The translations under genes were made by a program, and so were the position numbers. A stretch of DNA of 64,000 bases from Leptospira limi (GTDB taxonomy: Bacteria; Spirochaetota; Leptospiria; Leptospirales; Leptospiraceae), in assembly GCF_026151395.1 (NCBI RefSeq), contig NZ_JAMQPV010000001.1:1488001-1552000 (forward strand), given 5' to 3'. Every line of letters begins with the position of its first letter. The first letter of the stretch is position 1. Positions 26,181 through 35,752 of the stretch are shown in pieces. The notes under the pieces are model-generated. The model did not search any database and was not told the origin of the DNA. It saw only the letters and a list, made by a program, of their open reading frames with translations.

Positions 26181-27989
26181 ATGGATTCGGCAAACTCTCA
26201 ATACCTCTCACCCTGGGCGAAAAAGTCCTTAACGTTTTTCCTTTGGCTCTCTCCGCTTTTCAGTTTGGGACCTTTTTTAGCCTTTGGTATCCTCTTTGCT
26301 TTCCCTAAGGAATTTCGCCTCCGCTTAAGAGCAATCGCGGTCATCACAGTTTACATTCTCAATTGGATTTTGTTTTACCCTGTTGAGTTATTACATCGTT
26401 CCAGTATGGAATGGGAGGGAATGATCAATGCTTATTTAGCGCAGGATGGAACAACCTTCCGTTTGAAGTTAGGATTCTTTATTTTTTGTTTTTTTCTCCT
26501 TCTATCCAATTACTTTCACAGCCATTTTCGGAATCGTAAACGAGAATCGGTAAGACAGGTTCGCGCCAACAGAGACTTTCCAAGTTCTCAAATCCGAACT
26601 GAGATGCGAATTCGAGATTCTAAATTTGATACCATTTTGCTTGTGCTCGTCCTTGCACTCGTATTCCAATATTTATTTTTATACATTACCGAATCTCTAA
26701 ACCCACAAAAGAATTTATCGCCACTTGCACCTCTTTACGATGTTCACCAGTTTGTATTTAATTATTCGATTTCAGTTTGTATTTTATTGTTTAGTTTTAA
26801 TCGAAACAAAATCCCTTCACTACTTGCGAAACCTTATCTTCGTTATATGGAAGGAATTCGCATTCGTGAAAGTTGGAAAAAAGCTGTTAAAACTGAAGGA
26901 AAGTTTCCACTTCGATTAGAACTTTTCATAAAACAAAAAGCAAAGTTCCGTGATCAATTATTACCTGGGTTTGGTCATATTTATGTTTATGAATATTGGC
27001 GTGGATTTCCCATTTTATTCCTAACTCTGTTATTATACTTGTTTTCTGCGGTTTGGGTCTTTTCGTATATCAGTCCAATTTTTGGGATTCAGTTCCTCGC
27101 AGGTTTTGGATTAAAACCAGGAATTCCCGACAAAGATTTTTTTATTTCTTCACAAAACATTGCGTATGCGGCTTTTTCAGTCGCTGCACTAGTGGGATTG
27201 TATTTTTACTCTGCCATGATTTTAGAGAAGTCATTCAGTTTAGAAAATTTAGGAATTAAAAAAGACAAAGATGGTGAATCAGAACCTTTTTTTAAACCAG
27301 GACTACGAAAAGGATTTCGAAATGTCTTACCACTTTCATTACTCTTCCACTTGGTTTTACTTTGTTTGGTCTTCCTAATTCCTATTAGTATCCAACGTGG
27401 TAAAAAAAAGGAACAATCTGCACAAAAAAATGACCACTTTCGACCTGAGAAGATGGAGTTTTATTTCATCGATCCAAATGTCCCCGATGATACGAAAGGT
27501 TTGAATGGGGGAGTCATCACCGGAAACGAAACCGAAAACAAGGAAAAGGGTGAAAAAATTTCCAATGAGAAGGTAGCAGATAACGGACCTGTGAAAGGTT
27601 ATATCAAAAAAATCCGTGGAAAAAAAGTTCCTCCCACTTATTCCAATTATATCTCCGCAAAAATGAGGATTCCTGAAAGTTATATGGACTACTGGGCCAA
27701 AGCTCCTCATCCTTATTCGAGTGTTGTTGCGTATACAATCACACAAGATGGTGATGTCATAGACGTAGAACTTGTGGAAGCATCTGATTACCCAGACCAA
27801 GACTTAAGAACCTTACAACTTGTGGAAAGTTTGGGACCTCTCATGCCACCACCAGGGACCAAAAGTGACATTCGTGTTACCGAACTATTCTGGAATGGAC
27901 CCATTGACCCTGAGTTTGTTCCTACACCTTTACAAAAAGAAATGATCAACTTATTTGACGGCCGTTATATGGAAGAGATATCTGAATGA
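26181..27989 (+). CDS. Polytopic membrane protein with TonB-like C-terminal domain
   Basis: In 602 residues, about eight membrane segments occur in two groups (20-115, 150-210 and 275-425). A charged linker (415-490) follows, and the C-terminus (about 495-575) resembles a TonB C-terminal domain: KMRIPESYMDYWAKAPHPYSS, VVAYTITQDGDVIDVELVEASDYP, LRTLQLVESLGPLMPPP. TonB normally has a single anchor, so this is an unusual fusion. It overlaps the PrsW-like gene by 4 bp. It may transmit energy or contact outer-membrane partners, but that is inference. Confidence 0.65.
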   Translation: MDSANSQYLSPWAKKSLTFFLWLSPLFSLGPFLAFGILFAFPKEFRLRLRAIAVITVYILNWILFYPVELLHRSSMEWEGMINAYLAQDGTTFRLKLGFFIFCFFLLLSNYFHSHFRNRKRESVRQVRANRDFPSSQIRTEMRIRDSKFDTILLVLVLALVFQYLFLYITESLNPQKNLSPLAPLYDVHQFVFNYSISVCILLFSFNRNKIPSLLAKPYLRYMEGIRIRESWKKAVKTEGKFPLRLELFIKQKAKFRDQLLPGFGHIYVYEYWRGFPILFLTLLLYLFSAVWVFSYISPIFGIQFLAGFGLKPGIPDKDFFISSQNIAYAAFSVAALVGLYFYSAMILEKSFSLENLGIKKDKDGESEPFFKPGLRKGFRNVLPLSLLFHLVLLCLVFLIPISIQRGKKKEQSAQKNDHFRPEKMEFYFIDPNVPDDTKGLNGGVITGNETENKEKGEKISNEKVADNGPVKGYIKKIRGKKVPPTYSNYISAKMRIPESYMDYWAKAPHPYSSVVAYTITQDGDVIDVELVEASDYPDQDLRTLQLVESLGPLMPPPGTKSDIRVTELFWNGPIDPEFVPTPLQKEMINLFDGRYMEEISE

Positions 27990-28750
27990 AAGAAATGGGA
28001 GCCTTTGATTATTTGATTGGTGCGGCCACAGTGTTTCCATGGGCAGTTGTCATTTGGAAAGCTTACAAGCCAAAAAAAGGGTGGCAAGAAGTCATCGGAA
28101 TTCTCTTTGCCTTGGTATTTGGTTGGCTATCTACTGATTTAATTTTAAGATTACACCCCATCCTTTGGCCAGAGACAGATTTTTCTCCGAAAAAAAAGGT
28201 AAGTTTACTCACACAAACTGCTCATTTAGCGTTTATCCAAGCAGGAATCACCGAAGAAACGTTCAAAATTTTCTTTATTATGGTTTTGTCTTTCGTTTTG
28301 GGATATGATCGTAAAACAAAAGAATTTTCGCCGAGTGTTGTTTTATTTGGCGGATTTGTGGCAATGGGATTTTCCTTCGTCGAAAACACACATTATATCT
28401 TCCGTGAACCAGAAGAAAAAAAATTAAATCTTTTTATCGCAAGAACCATTCATTCCTCCAATATCCATCTTTTGATCAATTTGTGTTTTTCTATGTTCTT
28501 ATTAAAGAGTAACTTAAAACAAGATGTGGGTGCTAAACGATTGATTGTCATTTTTGGATTCGTACTTGCTGTTTTGCAACACGGGGTGGTAGATTTTTTA
28601 CTCATCCCAGGTGCCACCATTGGACTATGGATTTCAACTGCTTTGTTTGTTGGGATATGGGTTTGGGTGGTCACCGATTGGAGAATTTACGTTATCGAAA
28701 AAAACAGACAATCGATCACAAATCTACCAAGCGAAGTACCTGTTATATGA
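27986..28750 (+). CDS. PrsW-type intramembrane metalloprotease
   Basis: The 254-residue protein has about seven membrane segments and the PrsW-family signature: ITEETFK (EExxK) in the second group, GFVAMGFSFVENTHYI, ARTIHSSNIH and VLQHGVVDFLL carrying the conserved His residues. PrsW cleaves anti-sigma factors in Bacillus; the substrate here is unknown. It overlaps both neighbours by 4 bp, so the three genes are translationally coupled. Confidence 0.87.
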   Translation: MKEMGAFDYLIGAATVFPWAVVIWKAYKPKKGWQEVIGILFALVFGWLSTDLILRLHPILWPETDFSPKKKVSLLTQTAHLAFIQAGITEETFKIFFIMVLSFVLGYDRKTKEFSPSVVLFGGFVAMGFSFVENTHYIFREPEEKKLNLFIARTIHSSNIHLLINLCFSMFLLKSNLKQDVGAKRLIVIFGFVLAVLQHGVVDFLLIPGATIGLWISTALFVGIWVWVVTDWRIYVIEKNRQSITNLPSEVPVI

Positions 28751-29163
28751 AGAATTGGATTGCCATTTTCATTTTCCTATCTTATTTACAAGCAATTGAT
28801 GCTGCACACCCAAAGTTGAATCAACCTGCCATCAATAAATGTTCCAAATTCCTAACAGGTATTTTTGATAACAAATGTCAGTCGGGACATAACTCCCGTT
28901 TTAAACGATTTGCAACATACCAAGTACAAGAATATAATTCGATGTATCTCAAAGAAAAAATTGTTTGGAATGGACCTTGTTCTTTTACACTTACCTTAAT
29001 GGAAACAAATGATCCTGAAATTTCCGATTTTATTGGGGGTACGATCAAAGTGAAGATGGTTAAGGTAGAAAAGAATCAATACCAAACTTTAGAAGAGGGA
29101 AGTTCTGGCAAAATTTCTTCGTGTATCGAAACTAAAATAGCTGAACTTGGATCAAATAACTAA
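28747..29163 (+). CDS. Small exported protein
   Basis: 138 residues from the ATG at 28747, which overlaps the previous stop in ATGA. A signal peptide is clear (KNWIAIFIFLSYLQAIDA). The mature part has four Cys (SKC, NKC, GPC, SSC), suggesting disulfides, which fits the VKOR-DsbA protein encoded in this window. No family is recognised. It ends convergently with the next gene; the stops share CTAA. Confidence 0.7.
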   Translation: MKNWIAIFIFLSYLQAIDAAHPKLNQPAINKCSKFLTGIFDNKCQSGHNSRFKRFATYQVQEYNSMYLKEKIVWNGPCSFTLTLMETNDPEISDFIGGTIKVKMVKVEKNQYQTLEEGSSGKISSCIETKIAELGSNN

Positions 29164-29624
29164 GTAGTAGATAAAAAAACTCGAATCCCTGCTTCCGAAT
29201 ATTCTTCCCAATCAGTTTGAAAACTTCTAATTTTAGGTATCTCTGGATGGTTCCAAATTTCAGCCCAAAATTTAGGAACAACTTCTTCAGGTGGGCCTGG
29301 TTGGATTGCAAAATAACGGCCGTTTTGTGGTGCAATTTGAATCAGTTCCATCCCTGGGAGTGGTTTTGCATTCGGATCTACAGCATAACCTAACAAAAAA
29401 TCATACGCACCATTTTCATCTGATTCATAGGAAGAATATACGGCAAACAGAGGATCTATCTTTCGTAACATCTCCATTTTTTTAGGAATGTCTTCTTTAT
29501 AAAATTTGGAATAAATGGCTGGAATTTTGACTTCTGCATCTCCAGGGGCATTGGATGTTCTGATACGAAGTCCCATAACCGTAAATTTTTCTGTTTGAAC
29601 AAGTGGTTCTGACAAATTAGCCAT
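29160..29624 (-). CDS. GyrI-like/effector-binding domain protein
   Basis: About 154 residues from the ATG at 29624 (MANLSEPLVQTEKFTVMGL); the frame extends upstream but those codons lack a start signal and approach the 5S gene. The pattern TVMGLRIRTSN..., AVYSSYESDENGAYDFLLGYAVDP, LIQIAPQNGRYFAIQPGPPEEVVPKFWAEIWNH and WEEYSE.GIRVFLS is typical of stand-alone AraC/GyrI effector-binding (Cass2-like) domains that bind small hydrophobic molecules. No DNA-binding part is present. Confidence 0.82.
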   Translation of the reverse strand: MANLSEPLVQTEKFTVMGLRIRTSNAPGDAEVKIPAIYSKFYKEDIPKKMEMLRKIDPLFAVYSSYESDENGAYDFLLGYAVDPNAKPLPGMELIQIAPQNGRYFAIQPGPPEEVVPKFWAEIWNHPEIPKIRSFQTDWEEYSEAGIRVFLSTT

Positions 29625-29713
29625 AAGGAAATGCTTTTTGTTTTCCAAAAAAACGCAATCTTTTCTTCTATAAAGGTTTGACTTCCTACTCTCTTCCGTA
29701 CACATGGTAATTA

Positions 29714-29833
29714 CTCCTGGTGATTATGGAGAGAAGGCCATACCCGTTCCCATTCCGAACACGGAAGTCAAGCTTCTCATCGCCGATGGTACTATTGGGT
29801 TCGCTCAATGGGAGAGTAGGACGTTGCCGGGTT
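29714..29833 (+). rRNA. rrf: 5S ribosomal RNA, copy 1
   Basis: The 120-nt sequence has the 5S hallmarks: the end helix CCTGG with CCGGG, the loop B/C region CCCATTCCGAACACGGAAG and the loop E/helix IV region GATGGTACTATTGGG, ending GGGAGAGTAGGACG. No 16S or 23S gene is adjacent, as is usual in Leptospira. It is identical to copy 2 over the whole gene. Ends are estimated from the terminal helix and may be off by a few bases. Confidence 0.95.
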
Positions 29834-29852
29834 AGCACTCATAACGTAAGAT

Positions 29853-29882
29853 AAAGCGTTCACGAAAGTGAGCGCTTTTTTT
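29853..29882 (+). terminator. 5S rRNA terminator, locus 1
   Basis: AAGCGTTCAC and GTGAGCGCTT pair in a 10-bp stem with a GAAA tetraloop followed by seven T. The same hairpin follows each 5S gene and each 5S tail copy. Confidence 0.93.
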
Positions 29883-29885
29883 GTT

Positions 29886-30000
29886 TGTAGAGCTCTATGT
29901 GAGCCGGCTACCGTCCGCGACTCGCAGTAGCGGTCGCTGCCTCAAAAATAGAGCAAGGTGTCTTGCTCTATTTTTTCCGGCATTGTTGCCGGGTGGATTT
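29886..30000 (+). repeat. Structured repeat element B, copy 1
   Basis: It contains a GC-rich hairpin region (GCCGGCTACCGTCCGCGACTC onward), a 14-bp perfect hairpin (AAAAATAGAGCAAG, GTGT loop, CTTGCTCTATTTTT, 29944-29975) ending in T, and CCGGC-ATTGTT-GCCGG. Copies 2 and 3 lie at 36926 and 37357. The hairpin could end a small RNA. Minus-strand open frames across it are not coding. Confidence 0.7.
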
Positions 30001-30190
30001 TGATTGGATTGTAAATAGAGAAAAGGCTGACTTACGAGGTTGGCTTTTTTTATGTACAAAATCAAATCCATTGAGCAAACCCAATAGTAAATAGAAAAAG
30101 ATTTTTCGCGAAATGACAGACTTGCGACCCATAGGGAGCAAGGCTCAGGGCTCTTCGCCCGCGGAAGCGGAGAAGCGAGTGGGTGTGGAA

Positions 30191-30258
30191 GTAGGACGTT
30201 GCCTCTGTTAGCACTCATAACGTAAGATAAAGCGTTCACGAAAGTGAGCGCTTTTTTT
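30191..30258 (+). pseudogene. Duplicated 5S rRNA 3' tail with terminator
   Basis: GTAGGACGTTGCC followed by TTAGCACTCATAACGTAAG and the full terminator hairpin repeats the 3' end and downstream region of the 5S gene, with CTCTG replacing the GGG of the closing helix. The rest of 5S is missing, so it is a remnant. Confidence 0.75.
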
Positions 30259-30451
30259 ATGTTCGAATGAAACTCCATTGAGAGAAACCAATTGTATATA
30301 GAAAGAAATTGTTCATAGGTGGGGTGAGGCTTCCATAGAAGCCGAATTTAGAGTTAATTTGAGTTGATTTTAAAATCTAATTGAGTAGTTATAATTTAGC
30401 TGAATTATATTAATTTATATTCAGAATTCCAATCAAAAGAGAAAATTCATT

Positions 30452-32014
30452 ATGGCTCTTTTTATATATAAGCATCAGAAATTGTTTTATCTAAAGTTGT
30501 TCTTTGTCTTCATGGCATTGATTCTATTGCCAAATATTTTAACTTACGAGAGACAAAGAGATATACAATTATATGATGAGACTTTCTATTTAGAAAGTGG
30601 AAATCATATAACAGATGTACAAGATGGAGTTTCGTACTTCACCTATTATAAACTCTTGAATTTTTTTTTTAAAAATCCAGTTGATCGATATTTTGTTGGA
30701 TATGTACTTTTAGTATATTTAGTTTCATTTGCTTTTATTTTCACGGCAAATACAACGAGGGAATTATTCGTTAACATAAGTTTTTTGGCAATTCTTTTGA
30801 CTAGTCCTTTAGTCTTGTCTGCAATGCCGTTTATTACCTTATTTTCAAGTTTTCTTTTGTTGATTCTTATTTATGCTTTTTATCACAAGAAATATGTTTT
30901 GTTCCTTATTTTGGGATTTGTATTAGCATATGCTAGAGTAGAATTTTTTGGGTATGCTTTATTTAGTATCTTCTTCATTTTACCTTATTTAATAAAAAAT
31001 AAGAATAAGACAAATTTATCAATATATATAACATTTTGCATTGGACTAATTGTATCATACTTTAAAAATCCGTCTTCGCATGAAAGGGCATATATTGCGT
31101 TTTGTCAACATTATGCATTTTCCAAGTTCAATAAAGGTTTGTATAATGATGATCCCTGGACTACTTGCGGGAGTTTGATTTTGAAGGACTTCGGACGTGA
31201 AGGTCACATGGAAGATATTCTATTTGGGAATTTCGCTGTATTGTTGGAGCATATGGGGTCCAATTTAATCGAATTATTCAAAATAGTGTCTGTAAAATTC
31301 AACGTTCCCGTTCTCATTGTTGTGATTTTAGCTGTTGTTGTTTTAAGTTTTGAATTTTTAAGAGTAATTCGTAATGTGAATAAAAAGAGATGGAGTGGAC
31401 TGTCACAATCATTATTGGTTTTAGCTTTGATGAGTGTTACAATGTTTGGACCAATTTTCTACTTTCCTAGGGATCATTATTTAATCCAAATTTTCGTTGT
31501 GTTTTTGACATTGTCTAAAAGAAACTCGGTAATAATAAAAAATATTTTTATTTCATTGGGTAAACGTTTTGATTTTCGATTGATAATTTCTGTTATCTTA
31601 GTAGTTGTATTTTATTTATTTTTTACTGGAATTAAAAGTTTTAAAAAATTGAGAGATTCTAGTCTAACGAATGAGTGTGGGACGCTTCGGTTAATTGAAA
31701 CATTCAAATATGCGAAATTAGGTAAAATTAATGTATTAAATCCAGAAGGTGATTTTTGTGCATATTTTGGCAAGGAAACTTGTAAGTCGATTCTTCCATA
31801 TGAAAAACAAAACAACTTTAATCAATTTATTGAAACAAAAAATGTCAATGTAATTATATATACTGATTATTTTGATCACAATCCCGAGTATAGGGAGGAT
31901 GATGAATTTAAGTCGTTTGTTAGAAATCAATTTAAGATTAATAGCAAAATTAAATTCATCGAAGACCCTATGTTTACGTGTAAATATCGTAAAGTGCTGA
32001 TAAGGGAAATGTAA
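30452..32014 (+). CDS. Multi-pass membrane protein, possible GT-C glycosyltransferase
   Basis: 520 residues with about nine to eleven membrane segments. The first periplasmic loop reads ERQRDIQLYDETFYLESG; a DE pair in this loop is the hallmark of GT-C enzymes that use polyprenyl-phosphate sugars, so that role is plausible. The C-terminal domain (about 400-520) is soluble. The gene is visibly richer in A+T than neighbours and lies just downstream of the 5S repeat mosaic, which suggests acquisition by transfer. No other sugar genes are adjacent. Confidence 0.5.
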   Translation: MALFIYKHQKLFYLKLFFVFMALILLPNILTYERQRDIQLYDETFYLESGNHITDVQDGVSYFTYYKLLNFFFKNPVDRYFVGYVLLVYLVSFAFIFTANTTRELFVNISFLAILLTSPLVLSAMPFITLFSSFLLLILIYAFYHKKYVLFLILGFVLAYARVEFFGYALFSIFFILPYLIKNKNKTNLSIYITFCIGLIVSYFKNPSSHERAYIAFCQHYAFSKFNKGLYNDDPWTTCGSLILKDFGREGHMEDILFGNFAVLLEHMGSNLIELFKIVSVKFNVPVLIVVILAVVVLSFEFLRVIRNVNKKRWSGLSQSLLVLALMSVTMFGPIFYFPRDHYLIQIFVVFLTLSKRNSVIIKNIFISLGKRFDFRLIISVILVVVFYLFFTGIKSFKKLRDSSLTNECGTLRLIETFKYAKLGKINVLNPEGDFCAYFGKETCKSILPYEKQNNFNQFIETKNVNVIIYTDYFDHNPEYREDDEFKSFVRNQFKINSKIKFIEDPMFTCKYRKVLIREM

Positions 32015-32031
32015 CTTCAATAATTATATAG

Positions 32032-33087
32032 ATGGATTTCGTTAAATTTCGTTCTGTGAGAGTAAAATTTAAAATTCAATTTTCGCTTTTATGTTTCTTA
32101 GTTGTATCAGCTGTTTATGCTGAAAGCTATGCAACTTCGCCAGCAGAGGGCCCTATACCAGTTAAACCAAAATACCGTTTTGTTTCCATCAATCCTGGTG
32201 TAACATTGGAAAGTGTTTCGTTATCCATCCAAGGTAGAAATCGAGATGCATTGATGGTCCAAGATGATCCAGGTAGGGTCTCTTGGTTATTGGATGTAAA
32301 ATCTCCTGAATACCAAATTTCAAAATACTTTGGTATGAATTTACTCTTACATAATTCCAGTTTTTATCTCAATCGTCAATCGATCCCAAAAATATTTTCG
32401 AAATCAGCTTCTGTTGAAGCTTCTTCAGAGGATTCGGAATCATCAAGTTCAAATGGAGATTCTATCACTTCAAAAAGTAATAAGGTAACAGAAGATGTAG
32501 GTACCAATGTCGAAGGAAGTTATTCTATGTTAGTTCCCATCTTTTATATCGGGAATCCTGATACCTTTCGATTGGGATTTGGTTTGGGTCCTGCTCATGT
32601 TCGATTACGAGGGAATGTAGATTTTAAGGACACTGCTTCGAATTTACTCATTGCCTTTTCTGGACCAGGCCGAAATTCATTTCTAAACAATTTAGGTGCT
32701 TACCAATTTGTATCAGGGAATTTAAATCCAAATTCAGATCCAACGCTGAGTTATTTAGTCGCAAATCTTTCCACTGGAAACAATCTTGAGTTAGTTGGTT
32801 ATTATCTTGGAAGCCAAGGTTTATTACGACCAGATTCCACAGCATTAGCAGCATACTCTAGTGGTCGGTTTAATGCCGTTGAATCTCTTGCCATCAGTAG
32901 TCTTATGCGTAACCAAGTCAGAGTGAATGCAGTCGCAAAATTTGCATTTATGATGTATTTAGAATCGCCCCCATTTTTAGGACTGAGAGCAAGATTATCA
33001 TTCGGTGGTCCTATTGTAAAAGAAAATGGATATACGTATGAACTTAGAACCTTTCACCTTGCATTGTATATGCCAATTGAGTTTTGA
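32032..33087 (+). CDS. Predicted outer-membrane beta-barrel protein
   Basis: The 351-residue protein has a signal peptide (FKIQFSLLCFLVVSAVYA) and alternating hydrophobic strands, ending in an aromatic residue (LALYMPIEF), the usual signal for outer-membrane insertion. A Ser-rich loop (SVEASSEDSESSSSNGDS) at about 125-150 is probably surface-exposed. No family is recognised. It begins 17 bp after the GT-C-like gene. Confidence 0.6.
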   Translation: MDFVKFRSVRVKFKIQFSLLCFLVVSAVYAESYATSPAEGPIPVKPKYRFVSINPGVTLESVSLSIQGRNRDALMVQDDPGRVSWLLDVKSPEYQISKYFGMNLLLHNSSFYLNRQSIPKIFSKSASVEASSEDSESSSSNGDSITSKSNKVTEDVGTNVEGSYSMLVPIFYIGNPDTFRLGFGLGPAHVRLRGNVDFKDTASNLLIAFSGPGRNSFLNNLGAYQFVSGNLNPNSDPTLSYLVANLSTGNNLELVGYYLGSQGLLRPDSTALAAYSSGRFNAVESLAISSLMRNQVRVNAVAKFAFMMYLESPPFLGLRARLSFGGPIVKENGYTYELRTFHLALYMPIEF

Positions 33088-33153
33088 TCCAGGTAGAAAA
33101 AATGATTTTTTAAAGCGATTGGATTAAATTGATTCAGTACAAATCAAATTGTT

Positions 33154-33186
33154 CCTACCCTCAATTGATTATTTACTGAGGATAGG
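33154..33186. terminator. Hairpin between convergent OMP and TonB-receptor genes
   Basis: CCTACCCTCA and TGAGGATAGG pair at nine of ten positions; a second small hairpin GGATAA/TTATCC follows at 33185-33200. T-runs are lacking, so the termination efficiency is unclear. Confidence 0.45.
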
Positions 33187-33201
33187 ATAAACATTTATCC
33201 G

Positions 33202-35538
33202 CTAAAATACAGCGCTTAACCCAATAAAATAAAACATCCCATCGGAAGGTAAAATTCCGGGACCAGGGTATCCTCCCGCACGACGTGTAAAATACATTTG
33301 GTTTGTCATGTTGTTAACTCCTCCACGAAGTGAAAAATTTTCGTGAAAATTCCAAACAAACGTAAAGTCTCTCACTGTATAAGAAGGAATGAGACCAATT
33401 TGTCCATTCGCTGTAGCAGGACCTGTATTGGCAGCATCCGCATAAGTTGCTCCCGTATAACTGATCAAATACGTGAAACTTAAGACATTTTTATATTGGT
33501 ATGTGACTCCATAACGATGGATTTGTGAAGGGGCGTTTTCTACAAGTTTTCCAACACGATAAAAGTTTTGTGCATTGGTTGGGTTTGTGAGTACACGTGG
33601 ATCTTCCCAACGGATATAACGAGCATTCACATTTGCGCTCGATGTGAATAAACTAAAGGACCCGTAGGGTTGCGATTCAGTTAGTAACAACATTGGATCA
33701 ACTTCTAAGTATGCTTCTACTCCTCTGTGTAAAGAATCTCCCACATTCGTTTGGAAGTTAGCTTGGCCAGGGAGAAGGCCTGGAAGTTGGCCAACACGAT
33801 TGTTATAACGGAGTTCAAAAACACTCATGTCAAACTGGATCCATTGTCCAAATTTCCCACGGTATCCTGCATCTGCATTATATCCTGATTGGTCTTTTAA
33901 GTTAGGATCGACTTCATTTAAGGTAGCAGTTGGTGCAAATAACTCCGAATAGACGACTGGCCGAAACGCGCGTGAATAGTTTGCATATAAATTGGTTGTT
34001 TTTGTTGTTTGGTATTGGGCACCAAGTCCATAAAGAACCTGTCTTTGTATACGTTCTAGTGGTTGGATCATCCCACCAAACGGTTTTGAAGCACTAGGGA
34101 TCGATTCATTGACTCGGCCTGAAGCTGTGGACCGAATCCATTCATATCGAACACCAGGAGTAAGTGAAAGTGCATCAGTGATACGGAATAAATTTTCAAC
34201 AAATCCAGCGTAATTTAATGTAGAGAATTCTAAATCAGCGATCCGACAATTTCTTGTGCCATCATAACACACTCCAGTGAAATTGGTTTCCCTTAGATCA
34301 AATTTAGTTCCTGTTGTCCCATTTGGATTTCGGAATCGATCTGTATTCCCATTAAAATACCGTCCTCCGAATGACAGAGTATGAGTTCGTTCCAATAAAT
34401 CGTAGTTGAAGATCTGTCGTGCTTCCATCCCATAATTTCGATAGGTATCTCTATCAATTTGCCTTGGACTATATTCTAAAGTCCGAGGTTGGATTGGGTC
34501 CGTAACATTTGCTGCCGATACAACACCAACTGAATTTCTTTCTCCATAAAGTCCGAAGATTTTAACATTGGTACGAGTAGTAGGACTTTGTTCGTAATCA
34601 ATGTTCATCGCTGGTACATTCCAAGGTGCACTAAACCAGTTTCTTGTCCTTCCTGACTGCCTTGGGTCGATTCGAAATTGTTCATCGGTGAGCCCACCAG
34701 CTTGTTGGCTTAAGTAAGTTGACTTTGCCATTTCCATTGAGATCTTCAATTTTTCGGAAACTTTATAAGCCAAATTCACAAATCCATTTTGGACATTGTA
34801 CTGTGAATTTTCCCTCCATCCATCAGAACTACGGCCTTGGTAAAAAACAAAATAACTCCAATCTCCAACGGTCCCACTAACAGAACTATATTGGTTGAGG
34901 GTGTTGAAAGAACCACCCGTGGTTTTGGTTTCTACTTTGACGGGTTTAGTTGGGTCTGCTTTTTTCACAACATAATTGACCATGCCACCAAATTGAGGTC
35001 CGTATTGTAAGGCACCAGCTCCTCTTATGATTTCTACTTTTTCAAGAGCTTCTAAAGGTGGGTTAAAATAAGCTTCGGGGTAACCAAAGGAATCAGAAGC
35101 GATGTCATGCCCATTCATACGAGTGTTAAATTCCCAATTTCGATTGGGGGACAAACCTCGAGCACCAATTCCTGGTTGGATCCCACTCCCATCATTTTCC
35201 CAAATGGTAATGCCAGGAACTTTTGCATACACCTGACGAGTGTTTCCCATTGCTAGATTCGCATTGACTTTATCTAATCGAATGACTTCGTTTTTTTTAC
35301 CTGCATAGATATTTGTACCTTCCACATCTCCTAGAAATTCACGGTCTGTATCTTTTTTCCCTTTTACGCGGATGGCAGGAGTTTCTTCCTTTGTTTGCAC
35401 CTCGACTTTTGGTTCTTGGTTCGGTTGTGATTTTTCATCCTGGGAAAATAGGAGGGTCGGTACCATTAAAGTGAAACAGAAGAGGAGTAGGTTTTTACCC
35501 TTCTTGGCTTGAGTTTCGTTCTCAATTTCATTTAGCAT
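33202..35538 (-). CDS. TonB-dependent outer-membrane receptor, FecA-like
   Basis: 778 residues from the ATG at 35538, which is followed by a signal peptide (KKGKNLLLFCFTLMVPTLLFSQ). The plug domain (about 95-215) shows RQVYAKVPGITIWENDGSG, GIGARGLSPNR, EALEKVEIIRGAGALQYGPQFGGMVNY; the 22-strand barrel follows and ends in Phe (MFYFIGLSAVF). The sequence resembles ferric-citrate/siderophore receptors, but the ligand is not determined. It takes up its ligand using energy from TonB/ExbBD. The divergent promoter region carries a 7-1-7 palindrome shared with the crp-type gene. Confidence 0.92.
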   Translation of the reverse strand: MLNEIENETQAKKGKNLLLFCFTLMVPTLLFSQDEKSQPNQEPKVEVQTKEETPAIRVKGKKDTDREFLGDVEGTNIYAGKKNEVIRLDKVNANLAMGNTRQVYAKVPGITIWENDGSGIQPGIGARGLSPNRNWEFNTRMNGHDIASDSFGYPEAYFNPPLEALEKVEIIRGAGALQYGPQFGGMVNYVVKKADPTKPVKVETKTTGGSFNTLNQYSSVSGTVGDWSYFVFYQGRSSDGWRENSQYNVQNGFVNLAYKVSEKLKISMEMAKSTYLSQQAGGLTDEQFRIDPRQSGRTRNWFSAPWNVPAMNIDYEQSPTTRTNVKIFGLYGERNSVGVVSAANVTDPIQPRTLEYSPRQIDRDTYRNYGMEARQIFNYDLLERTHTLSFGGRYFNGNTDRFRNPNGTTGTKFDLRETNFTGVCYDGTRNCRIADLEFSTLNYAGFVENLFRITDALSLTPGVRYEWIRSTASGRVNESIPSASKPFGGMIQPLERIQRQVLYGLGAQYQTTKTTNLYANYSRAFRPVVYSELFAPTATLNEVDPNLKDQSGYNADAGYRGKFGQWIQFDMSVFELRYNNRVGQLPGLLPGQANFQTNVGDSLHRGVEAYLEVDPMLLLTESQPYGSFSLFTSSANVNARYIRWEDPRVLTNPTNAQNFYRVGKLVENAPSQIHRYGVTYQYKNVLSFTYLISYTGATYADAANTGPATANGQIGLIPSYTVRDFTFVWNFHENFSLRGGVNNMTNQMYFTRRAGGYPGPGILPSDGMFYFIGLSAVF

Positions 35539-35680
35539 GGAACCATTCTTTTTTCCAAAGCATCGCAATCTACTTTTTTTTACTTCTCCTGCCTTCTTTG
35601 TTTGGTTTCTACGTTTTGCATTTTGGGAAATCAAGTTGAAGAGGAGGATCAAAAGGCAGAGAAACAAACATCAGTTGGGA

Positions 35681-35699
35681 TAGAAACTTTCTAAAATTT
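35681..35699. promoter_or_regulatory. Candidate operator shared with the crp-type gene
   Basis: On the minus strand this reads AAATTTTAGAAAGTTTCTA, identical over 19 bases to 4876-4894. Its core TAGAAA-C-TTTCTA is palindromic. It lies between the divergent receptor and OMP genes, where a metal-dependent repressor such as Fur would act. Confidence 0.5.
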
Positions 35700-35752
35700 C
35701 CTTGAGTGGTTGCCTTTTCATTTGTTATTGGATGAGAGAGGTAAATCTATTC

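Larger units (their letters stand above)
29706..30290 (+). repeat. 5S-associated repeat mosaic, locus 1
   Basis: The block runs 5S gene, terminator, structured repeat B, a 170-bp spacer with a GC-rich hairpin (CTTC-gc-CCGC-ggaa-GCGG-a-GAAG around 30150), then a second copy of the 5S 3' tail plus terminator. Nearly the same block recurs at 36746-37570. From about 30290 to the next gene at 30452 there is A+T-rich sequence with another shared piece (GGTGAGGCTTCCAT near 30320) and nothing else I can identify. Confidence 0.85.

Noticed and set aside
29895..30278. Minus-strand open frame of 127 codons across the 5S-associated repeats
   Set aside because: It runs antisense over terminators, repeat B and a 5S remnant; the reading frame changes between repeat copies and there is no ribosome site. 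It is a by-product of GC-rich repeats.
30452..32014. Firm assignment as a named mannosyltransferase
   Set aside because: Only the DE pair in the first loop and topology support a GT-C fold; no donor- or acceptor-specific motif is visible.
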